DNA of 64,000 bases from Actinobacteria bacterium OV320 (lineage in GTDB: Bacteria > Actinomycetota > Actinomycetes > Streptomycetales > Streptomycetaceae): assembly GCA_001298545.1 (NCBI GenBank), contig LJCX01000029.1, forward strand, positions 620,001 to 684,000, read 5' to 3'. Under the pieces are notes generated by a model. That model did not search any database and was not told the DNA's origin. It saw nothing but the letters and a program-made list of their open reading frames with translations. The position numbers were made by a program, and so were the translations under genes. Below, in pieces: positions 57,509-64,000 of the stretch (its first letter is position 1; every line of letters begins with the position of its first letter).

Positions 57509-57552
57509 TCCAGCCCGTCCGGCGATCGAGGACGAGGCCCGTTCGGGGCCGA
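57509..57552 (+). repeat. Dispersed 44-base intergenic repeat, copy 2
   Basis: This copy matches 19721-19764 on the opposite strand at 42 of 44 bases (see the first copy). It lies between pspAA and the sensor kinase gene. The two copies are on either side of the lipoyl-Kgd junction in inverted orientation. Confidence 0.75.
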
Positions 57553-57561
57553 CAACGGGGT

Positions 57562-57581
57562 CTGGGGGCGGCAGCCCCCAG
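57562..57581 (+). terminator. Perfect hairpin CTGGGGGC-GGCA-GCCCCCAG
   Basis: An 8-base stem with a 4-base loop follows nine bases after the dispersed repeat and 31 bases before the kinase start. It may end part of the pspA-pspAA transcript. There is no T run. Confidence 0.55.
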
Positions 57582-57612
57582 CTACGGCGAGGAAAGCGAC
57601 GGCAACTAAAAA

Positions 57613-58836
57613 GTGACCCTCCTTTCCCGGGCCGAGTGCCGGCTCAAGGCGCACCCCCTCGCCCTGGACGCGGGCCTGGCCGCAGGCGTACTGCTCTGCA
57701 TGCTGGCCGGCTCCTTCGTCGACCCGCACGGAGGGCACGGCGTCAGCTGGAGCATCCGCAGCCCGGACCCGCTCAGCCTGCTGCTGATGACCCTCTCCGC
57801 CGTCGCCCTCGTCTTCCGCCGCAGCGCCCCCATGACGGTCCTCGCCCTCACCGGCGCCGCCTCCGTGATCGAGTCCGTCACCGGCGATCCCCGGGCCCCC
57901 GTCGCCATGTCCGCCGTGATCGCCCTGTTCACCGTCGCCGCCTCCACCGACCGCGCCACCACGGTGCGCGCCGGTCTGCTCACCATGACGATCCTCACCG
58001 GCGCGGCCATGCTCGCCGGACCGCTGCCCTGGTATGCCCAGGAGAACCTGGGGATCCTCGCCTGGACGGGCATCGGCGCCACCGCGGGTGACGCGGTCCG
58101 CAGCCGCCGGGCCGTCGTGCAGGCCATCCGGGACCGCGCCGAGCGCGCGGAGCGCACCCGGGAGGAGGAGGCCCGCCGCCGGGTCGCCGAGGAGCGTCTG
58201 CGCATCGCCCGCGACCTGCACGACGTCGTCGCCCACCACATCGCCCTGGTCAACGTCCAGGCCGGAGTCGCCGCGCATGTCATGGACAAGCGGCCCGACC
58301 AGGCCAAGGAGGCCCTCGCCCACGTCCGCGAGGCCAGCCGCTCCGCGCTCAACGAACTGCGGGCCACCGTCGGGCTGCTGCGCCAGTCCGGCGACCCCGA
58401 GGCCCCCACCGAGCCGGCACCCGGCCTGGACCGGCTCGACGAACTGGCCGGCACCTTCCGCAGCGCCGGCCTCCAGGTCGAGGTGGCCCGTACCGACCAC
58501 GGGACCAAGCTCCCGGCCGCCGTCGATCTGGCCGCCTACCGGGTCATCCAGGAAGCCCTCACCAACGTCCAGAAGCACGCGGGATCCGAGGCGAAGGCCG
58601 AGGTCAGCGTCGTACGCGTGGGACCGAACATCGAGGTCACGGTCCTCGACAACGGGCGTCCCGCGGACGACGGGCCCCCGGAGGTCGGCGGCGGCCACGG
58701 CCTGCTCGGCATGCGCGAGCGCGTCACCGCCCTGCGCGGCACCCTCACCACCGGTCCCCGCTACGGAGGCGGCTTCCGCGTCCATGCGATCCTGCCGGTC
58801 AAGACCCGCACGGCCACCACGGGGGAGAACGCATGA
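57613..58836 (+). CDS. Sensor histidine kinase, NarL/DegS type
   Basis: 407 residues from GTG 57613. About five membrane helices lie in the first 170 residues (ALDAGLAAGVLLCMLAGSF, LSLLLMTLSAVALVF, MTVLALTGAASV and others). The HisKA_3 dimer domain follows with the phosphorylated His in IARDLHDVVAHHIALVNVQ, and the HATPase has AYRVIQEALTNVQKHAG and the DNG and GGHGLLGMRERV boxes. It senses something at or near the membrane. Its stop overlaps the response-regulator start by ATGA. The place next to pspA-pspAA suggests envelope stress as the signal. Confidence 0.94.
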   Translation: MTLLSRAECRLKAHPLALDAGLAAGVLLCMLAGSFVDPHGGHGVSWSIRSPDPLSLLLMTLSAVALVFRRSAPMTVLALTGAASVIESVTGDPRAPVAMSAVIALFTVAASTDRATTVRAGLLTMTILTGAAMLAGPLPWYAQENLGILAWTGIGATAGDAVRSRRAVVQAIRDRAERAERTREEEARRRVAEERLRIARDLHDVVAHHIALVNVQAGVAAHVMDKRPDQAKEALAHVREASRSALNELRATVGLLRQSGDPEAPTEPAPGLDRLDELAGTFRSAGLQVEVARTDHGTKLPAAVDLAAYRVIQEALTNVQKHAGSEAKAEVSVVRVGPNIEVTVLDNGRPADDGPPEVGGGHGLLGMRERVTALRGTLTTGPRYGGGFRVHAILPVKTRTATTGENA

Positions 58837-59516
58837 CCATCCGTGTCCTGCTCGCCGACGACCAGGCGCTGCTGCGCAGCGCGTTCCGGGTGCTCGTCGA
58901 CTCGGAGTCCGACATGGAGGTGGTCGGCGAGGCGTCCGACGGCGCCGAGGCCGTCCGGCTGGCCGGGGAGCAGCGCGCCGACGTCGTCCTGATGGACATC
59001 CGCATGCCCGGTACGGACGGTCTCGCCGCGACCCGGCTGATCAGCGCCGATCCGTCCCTCGCGCACGTCAGGGTGGTCATCCTGACGACGTTCGAGGTCG
59101 ACGACTACGTGGTGCAGTCGCTGCGCGCCGGCGCCTCCGGTTTCCTCGGCAAGGGCAGCGAGCCGGAGGAACTGCTGAGCGCGATACGGGTCGCCGCCGG
59201 CGGGGAGGCCCTGCTCTCGCCGACCGCCACCAAGGGCCTGATCGCCCGCTTCCTGGCCCAGGGCGGCGCGACGGACGACGAGCACGACCCGGCCCGCTCC
59301 GCCCGGCTGGACGCACTCACCGTGCGCGAGCGCGAGGTCCTCGTGCAGGTCGCCGGCGGCCACTCCAACGACGAGATCGCCGAGCGCCTAGAGGTCAGCC
59401 CGCTCACCGTGAAGACGCACGTCAACCGGGCCATGGCCAAGCTGGGCGCGCGCGACCGGGCCCAGCTCGTGGTGATCGCGTACGAGTCGGGGCTGGTACG
59501 TCCGAGGGTGGAGTGA
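58833..59516 (+). CDS. LuxR/NarL family response regulator
   Basis: 227 residues from ATG 58833. The receiver domain has acidic VLLADDQALLRSAF, the phosphorylated Asp in DVVLMDIRMPGTDG, and the switch residues in VVILTTFEVDDYV and FLGKGSEPEELL. The C-terminal helix-turn-helix is LTVREREVLVQVAGGHSNDEIAERLEVSPLTVKTHVNRAMAKLG. It partners the kinase made just before it. Targets may include pspA and the RND-type gene downstream. That is inference from position. Confidence 0.95.
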   Translation: MTIRVLLADDQALLRSAFRVLVDSESDMEVVGEASDGAEAVRLAGEQRADVVLMDIRMPGTDGLAATRLISADPSLAHVRVVILTTFEVDDYVVQSLRAGASGFLGKGSEPEELLSAIRVAAGGEALLSPTATKGLIARFLAQGGATDDEHDPARSARLDALTVREREVLVQVAGGHSNDEIAERLEVSPLTVKTHVNRAMAKLGARDRAQLVVIAYESGLVRPRVE

Positions 59517-59709
59517 GCCCGGCCTTTGCGTACTGCGCCCGGAGTAGGCGCGGGATAAGTAAATGGACCTGGAGCGTACGGATCGCCGTACCGGTATGGC
59601 CCAGGGTGAAGAAGCCACACGTGACACGGGTGCACCTCGTGTCACACGTGTCACTCACCCGCCACGCCTGGCACCGCTTCTGCCGCTCACAGAGACGAGA
59701 CCCGTACCC

Positions 59710-62700
59710 ATGTCCTGGCTGTCCCGCTTCAGCCTCGCGCAACGGGCCCTGATAGGCCTCATGTCCATCGTCGCGATCGCCTTCGGCGCGATCGCGATCC
59801 CGCAACTGAAACAGCAGCTCCTGCCCACCATCGAACTCCCGATGGTCTCCGTCCTCGCGCCCTACCAGGGCGCCTCCCCGGACGTCGTCGAGAAGCAGGT
59901 CATCGAGCCGATCGAGGACAACCTCGAGGGGGTCGACGGCATCACCGGCGTCACCTCCACGGCGAGCGAGGGCAACGCCGTGATCGTGGCGTCCTTCGAC
60001 TACGGCAACGACACCGAGCAGCTCGTCGCCGACGTCCAGCAGGCCGTGAACCGGGCCCGCGTCCAGCTCCCCGACGCCGTGGACCCGCAGGTCGTCGCCG
60101 GTTCCACCGACGACATGCCGACCGTCGTCCTCGCGGTCACCTCCGACCGGGACCAGCAGGCCCTCGCCGACCAGCTCGACCGGAGCGTCGTCCCGGCGCT
60201 GCGGGACATCGACGGCGTCGGCCAGGTCACCGTCACCGGCGTCCGGGATCTCCAGGTCTCCGTCACCCCGGACGACGCGAAGCTGGCGAAGGCCGGTCTG
60301 ACCACGCAGTCCCTCGCCCAGGCGCTCCAGGCGGGCGGCGCGACCGTGCCGGCCGGCTCCTTCGACGAGGCGGGCAGCAACCGCACGGTCCGGGTCGGCG
60401 GCGGCTACACGTCCGTCGCGCAGATCGAGGACCTGCGGATCCCGGGGCTCGCCGGCCGCAAGCCGGTCCGCCTCGGTGACGTGGCCGCGGTGCGGCAGCA
60501 GGAGGCCCCGGCCGACTCCCTGACCCGCACCGACGGCAAGCCCAGCCTCGCGGTGATGGTCACCATGGACCACGACGGCAGCGCCGTCGCCATCTCCGAC
60601 GCCGTCGACGCCAAGCTGGCCGACCTGCGCCAGGACCTCGGCTCGGGCGCGACGATCACCGTCGTCAGCGACAGCGGCCCGGCCGTCGCGAAGGCCATCG
60701 AGGGCCTGACCACGGAAGGCGCCCTCGGTCTGCTCTTCGCCGTCCTCGTCATCCTGGTCTTCCTGGCGTCGATCCGCTCGACGCTGGTGACGGCGGTCAG
60801 CATCCCGCTCTCCGTGGTGCTGGCGCTGATCGTCCTGTGGACGCGCGACCTCTCGCTGAACATGCTGACGCTGGGCGCGCTGACCATCGCGATCGGCCGT
60901 GTCGTCGACGACTCGATCGTCGTCCTGGAGAACATCAAGCGCCACCTCGGCTACGGCGAGGAGCGGCAGTCCGCGATCATCACGGCCGTCCGCGAGGTCG
61001 CCGGGGCGGTCACCTCCTCCACCCTCACCACGGTCGCCGTGTTCCTGCCGATCGGCCTGGTCGGCGGCATGGTGGGCGCCCTGTTCGGCGCGTTCTCGCT
61101 CACCGTGACGGCGGCCCTGCTGGCCTCCCTGCTGGTCTCGCTGACGGTCGTCCCCGTCCTGTCGTACTGGTTCCTGCGCGCCCCCAAGGGCACCCCCGAG
61201 GACGCCGAGGAAGCCCGCCGCGCGGCCGAGGAGAAGGAGGCGAAGAGCCGCCTCCAGCGCTTCTACGTCCCCGTGCTGCGCTTCGCCACCCGGCGCCGCC
61301 TCACCAGCGTGGCGATCGCGGTCGTCGTGCTGATCGCCACCTTCGCCATGGCGCCCCTGCTGAAGACCAACTTCTTCGACCAGGGCGAGCAGCAGGTCCT
61401 GACGGTCAAGCAGGAGCTGAAGCCGGGCACCAGCCTGGCCGCGACCGACGCCCAGGCGAAGAAGGTCGAGCAACTCCTCGCCGCCACCGAGGGCGTGAAG
61501 GACTACCAGGTCACCATCGGCTCCTCCGGCTTCATGGCGGCCTTCGGCGGCGGCACCGACACCAACCAGGCCTCCTACCAGGTGATGATCGAGGACTCCG
61601 CCTCGCACAAGGACGTGCAGAAGCGGGTCGAGGACGGGCTGAAGAAGCTCGACGGCATCGGCACGACCACCGTCGCCGCCGGTGACGGCTTCGGCAGCCA
61701 GGACCTGAGCGTCGTCGTGAAGGCGGCCGACGCGGGGGTGCTGCGCACGGCCGCCGAGCAGGTCCGGGAGGCCGTGGCCGGCCTCGACGACGTCACGGAC
61801 GTGACCAGCGACCTCTCGCAGAGCGTGCCGCGCATCTCGGTCAAGGCGAACGCCAAGGCCGCCGCGGCCGGCTTCGACGACCAGACGCTGGGCGCGGCGG
61901 TCGCCCAGGCGGTCCGCGGGACGACAGCCGCGAAGGCCGTCCTGGACGACACCGAGCGCGATGTCGTCATCACCTCGGCGAAGCCCGCCACGACCCTCGC
62001 CCAGCTCCAGGCCCTGCCCCTGGGCGCGGTGAAGCTCGGTGACATCGCCACCGTGGAACTGGTCGACGGCCCGGTCGCGATGACCCGCATCGACGGCCGT
62101 CGGGCGGCCACCGTCACCGCGAAGCCGACCGGTGACAACACCGGCGCGGTGAGTGCCGAGCTCACCTCGAAGCTCGACGCGCTGAAGCTCCCGGCGGGTG
62201 CCACGGCCGAGATCGGCGGGGTCTCGCAGGACCAGGACGACGCGTTCAAGAACCTCGCCCTGGCGATGCTCGCGGCAATCGCGATCGTCTTCATGCTGCT
62301 GGTGGCGACCTTCCGGTCGCTGGTCCAGCCGCTGATCCTGCTGGTCTCCATCCCCTTCGCGGCGACCGGCGCGATCGGGCTGCTGCTCGTCACCGGCACC
62401 CCGATGGGCGTTCCGGCGATGATCGGCATGCTGATGCTCATCGGCATCGTGGTGACCAACGCGATCGTCCTGATCGACCTCGTCAACCAGTACCGCAAGC
62501 AGGGGTACGGCGTGGTCGAGGCCGTGGTCGAGGGCGGGCGGCACCGGCTGCGCCCCATCCTCATGACGGCGCTGGCGACCATCTTCGCCCTGCTCCCGAT
62601 GGCCCTGGGCGTCACCGGCGAGGGCGGCTTCATCGCCCAGCCGCTGGCGGTGGTCGTGATCGGCGGTCTGATCACCTCGACCCTGCTCACCCTGCTGCTC

Positions 62701-62814
62701 GTCCCGACGCTGTACGCGATGCTCGAACTCCGCAAGGAGCGCCGGGCGAAGAAGCGTGCCGCGAAGCGACAGCCGGCGCAGCCCGAGAAGACCCCGGAAC
62801 CCGCCGGGGTCTGA
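59710..62814 (+). CDS. RND-superfamily (AcrB/MmpL-like) efflux permease
   Basis: 1034 residues from ATG 59710 (MSWLSRFSLAQRALIGLMSI). In-frame ATGs upstream would add a non-membrane extension. Twelve membrane segments are arranged 1+5+1+5 with two large external loops. The transmembrane motif GRVVDDSIVVLENIKRHLGYGEERQSAI is TM4 with its paired acidic residues, and VTNAIVLIDLVNQYRKQGYGVVEAV is the matching TM10. It resembles AcrB-type HAE proteins, not MmpL. No membrane-fusion or outer-membrane partner gene is next to it, as expected for a monoderm. The transported compound is unknown. Confidence 0.93.
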   Translation: MSWLSRFSLAQRALIGLMSIVAIAFGAIAIPQLKQQLLPTIELPMVSVLAPYQGASPDVVEKQVIEPIEDNLEGVDGITGVTSTASEGNAVIVASFDYGNDTEQLVADVQQAVNRARVQLPDAVDPQVVAGSTDDMPTVVLAVTSDRDQQALADQLDRSVVPALRDIDGVGQVTVTGVRDLQVSVTPDDAKLAKAGLTTQSLAQALQAGGATVPAGSFDEAGSNRTVRVGGGYTSVAQIEDLRIPGLAGRKPVRLGDVAAVRQQEAPADSLTRTDGKPSLAVMVTMDHDGSAVAISDAVDAKLADLRQDLGSGATITVVSDSGPAVAKAIEGLTTEGALGLLFAVLVILVFLASIRSTLVTAVSIPLSVVLALIVLWTRDLSLNMLTLGALTIAIGRVVDDSIVVLENIKRHLGYGEERQSAIITAVREVAGAVTSSTLTTVAVFLPIGLVGGMVGALFGAFSLTVTAALLASLLVSLTVVPVLSYWFLRAPKGTPEDAEEARRAAEEKEAKSRLQRFYVPVLRFATRRRLTSVAIAVVVLIATFAMAPLLKTNFFDQGEQQVLTVKQELKPGTSLAATDAQAKKVEQLLAATEGVKDYQVTIGSSGFMAAFGGGTDTNQASYQVMIEDSASHKDVQKRVEDGLKKLDGIGTTTVAAGDGFGSQDLSVVVKAADAGVLRTAAEQVREAVAGLDDVTDVTSDLSQSVPRISVKANAKAAAAGFDDQTLGAAVAQAVRGTTAAKAVLDDTERDVVITSAKPATTLAQLQALPLGAVKLGDIATVELVDGPVAMTRIDGRRAATVTAKPTGDNTGAVSAELTSKLDALKLPAGATAEIGGVSQDQDDAFKNLALAMLAAIAIVFMLLVATFRSLVQPLILLVSIPFAATGAIGLLLVTGTPMGVPAMIGMLMLIGIVVTNAIVLIDLVNQYRKQGYGVVEAVVEGGRHRLRPILMTALATIFALLPMALGVTGEGGFIAQPLAVVVIGGLITSTLLTLLLVPTLYAMLELRKERRAKKRAAKRQPAQPEKTPEPAGV

Positions 62815-62898
62815 GCCCGCAGCGCCAGTGCCCTTCCCCCGTACGGGTTCCCTATCCTGTGAACTCGAACTGCTCGGCGGGGGAAGGGGACCGGGGCG

Positions 62899-64000
62899 TT
62901 GGCGCTGCACAAGGACGACCCGAAGACGCTCGGCGGGTACCGGATCGTGGACCGGATCGGATCCGGTGGCATGGGCGTCGTCTACCTGGGCCGGTCCCGT
63001 TCAGGGCGTGAGGTCGCCGTCAAGGTGGTGCACGCCCAGTACGCGGAGGACAAGGTCTTCCGGGCCCGCTTCCGGCAGGAGATCGACGCCGTCCGCAAGG
63101 TGAGCGGTGCCTTCACCGCCCCGGTCGTGGACGCCGACCCGGAGGCCGAACGGCCCTGGATGGCAACCCAGTACGTGCCCGGACCGGCGCTCTCCGCCCG
63201 GATCCGGAGCGGCGGCCCGCTGAAGGGCGCGGAGCTGCGCCGGCTGGCCCTGGGCCTGGTGGAGGCGCTGCGGGACATCCACCGGGCCGGGGTGGTCCAT
63301 CGCGACCTCAAACCCTCCAACGTCCTGATGGCGCAGGACGGCCCCCGGGTCATCGACTTCGGCATCTCCCGGGCCACCGAGAACCAGACCCTCACCGAGA
63401 CCGGCCACGCCATCGGCACCCCGCCGTTCATGTCCCCGGAGCAGTTCAAGGACGCCCGGTCGGTCGGCCCCGCCTCGGACGTCTTCTCCCTCGGCGCGCT
63501 GCTGGTGTTCGCCGCGACCGGCCGCGGCCCCTTCGACGCCGACAGCCCCTATCTGACGGCGTGGCGGGTGATGCACGAGGAACCGAAGGTGGACGCGGTC
63601 GCCGAGCCGTTGCGCGCGATCATGACCCGTTGCCTGGCCAAGGACGCCGGCGACCGGCCCGGACTCGAGGAGCTGGCGGGGGAGTTCGCGCAGGCACTGC
63701 CCGAACCGGCGGCGGGCGACATGGAGACGGTGACCCTGCGTCTGCCGCCCGCGCCCGGGGCGGGCGAGGAACCGGGACCGGCCGCGGCCCCGCCCCGCAC
63801 GGGCCGCCGCTCCCGGCTGCGCCGGTGGCCGGTCCTGGCGGCAGTGGCGGGTGTCCTGGCCGTGGCGGTCACCGGCTACTTCCTGTTCGACCCGTTCCGG
63901 CGCGGGGACGCGAGCGCGGCGTCCGACGGCACTGGCCAGAGGACCTCCCGCTGGGATCCCCTGCCCGCCGGCTGGAAGCCGTGGCGGACCTCGGTCTACG
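62899..64000 (+). CDS. Ser/Thr protein kinase, Hanks type, N-terminal part (runs off window)
   Basis: At least 367 residues, start TTG 62899 behind GGAAGGGGA; the 3' end is outside. The kinase domain has the glycine loop GSGGMGVVYLG, the catalytic Lys in EVAVKVVHAQ, HRDLKPSNVLM, DFGISRATENQ, APE as SPEQFK, and IMTRCLAKDAGDRP. A basic linker (GRRSRLRRW) leads to a membrane helix (PVLAAVAGVLAVAVTGYFLF), and an extracellular part then begins (WDPLPAGWKPW). It transduces an external signal into protein phosphorylation. The ligand is not predictable. Confidence 0.94.
   Translation, partial: MALHKDDPKTLGGYRIVDRIGSGGMGVVYLGRSRSGREVAVKVVHAQYAEDKVFRARFRQEIDAVRKVSGAFTAPVVDADPEAERPWMATQYVPGPALSARIRSGGPLKGAELRRLALGLVEALRDIHRAGVVHRDLKPSNVLMAQDGPRVIDFGISRATENQTLTETGHAIGTPPFMSPEQFKDARSVGPASDVFSLGALLVFAATGRGPFDADSPYLTAWRVMHEEPKVDAVAEPLRAIMTRCLAKDAGDRPGLEELAGEFAQALPEPAAGDMETVTLRLPPAPGAGEEPGPAAAPPRTGRRSRLRRWPVLAAVAGVLAVAVTGYFLFDPFRRGDASAASDGTGQRTSRWDPLPAGWKPWRTSVY

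Noticed and set aside
59422..62910. A minus-strand open frame of 1162 codons opposite the RND permease
   Set aside because: It is an antisense shadow with Asp/Arg/Gly-rich composition and no motif. The + strand gene is clear.
1..64000. Transfer RNA or ribosomal RNA genes, transposases or phage genes
   Set aside because: No cloverleaf with CCA-type end, no rRNA-like stretch and no transposase or integrase motif was noticed. A tRNAscan or Infernal run would be decisive.

Overview
The window is chromosomal DNA of a high-GC actinomycete, almost certainly a Streptomyces. The GC content is very high, GTG and TTG starts are common, and gene content and order match that genus: sigH with its anti-sigma gene, an EshA-type encapsulin, nickel superoxide dismutase with its protease, small DUF6104 and PspAA proteins, and an FxSxx-type peptide cluster. 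I work from memory of Streptomyces coelicolor gene order, not from a search.

The left part (1-38.7 kb) matches the S. coelicolor block I remember as about SCO5242-SCO5281. It holds a diacylglycerol kinase fragment, sigH/ushX, a Na+/H+ antiporter, an ACC-deaminase-like PLP enzyme, an encapsulin shell gene translationally coupled to a polyprenyl synthetase, a TetR/reductase pair, two VOC proteins with an AraC regulator, sodN/sodX, a polar amino-acid ABC transporter, NADP-malic enzyme, an HTH/Clp-N pair behind two perfect palindromes, and a PadR/DUF4097 pair.

From 24.9 to 38.6 kb lies a 13.7-kb run of eight genes, all on the + strand: a Trypco-type protein, a trypsin-like protease with a large C-terminal effector-type region, a MoxR AAA+ ATPase, a vWA/SAV_2336-type protein, a 78-residue candidate RiPP precursor, an FxsB-type radical SAM maturase, an HExxH peptide-modifying enzyme, and a TIR-like/NB-ARC/TPR protein. 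I read it as a peptide-modification system joined to a VMAP-type NTP-dependent conflict or signalling module. This is the most interesting functional unit. The protease carries a 17-G homopolymer inside its catalytic domain.

The right part (42.5-64 kb) matches a different S. coelicolor block (about SCO2180 down to SCO2163): lpd, pepA, a decayed GH114 gene, cobS, cobT and an MBL-CobU fusion among membrane proteins and methyltransferases, then DUF3043, pspA, pspAA, a two-component system, an RND permease and a Ser/Thr kinase running off the end. The two blocks meet inside one reading frame (38756-42454). It has the lipoyl domain of the 2-oxo-acid dehydrogenase E2 (SucB) fused to a Kgd-type 2-oxoglutarate dehydrogenase that has lost its usual N terminus. 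The join lies in alanine/proline-coding repeats. It is either a large chromosomal rearrangement that created a lipoylated Kgd, or an assembly chimera. Deciding which is the most important check in this window.
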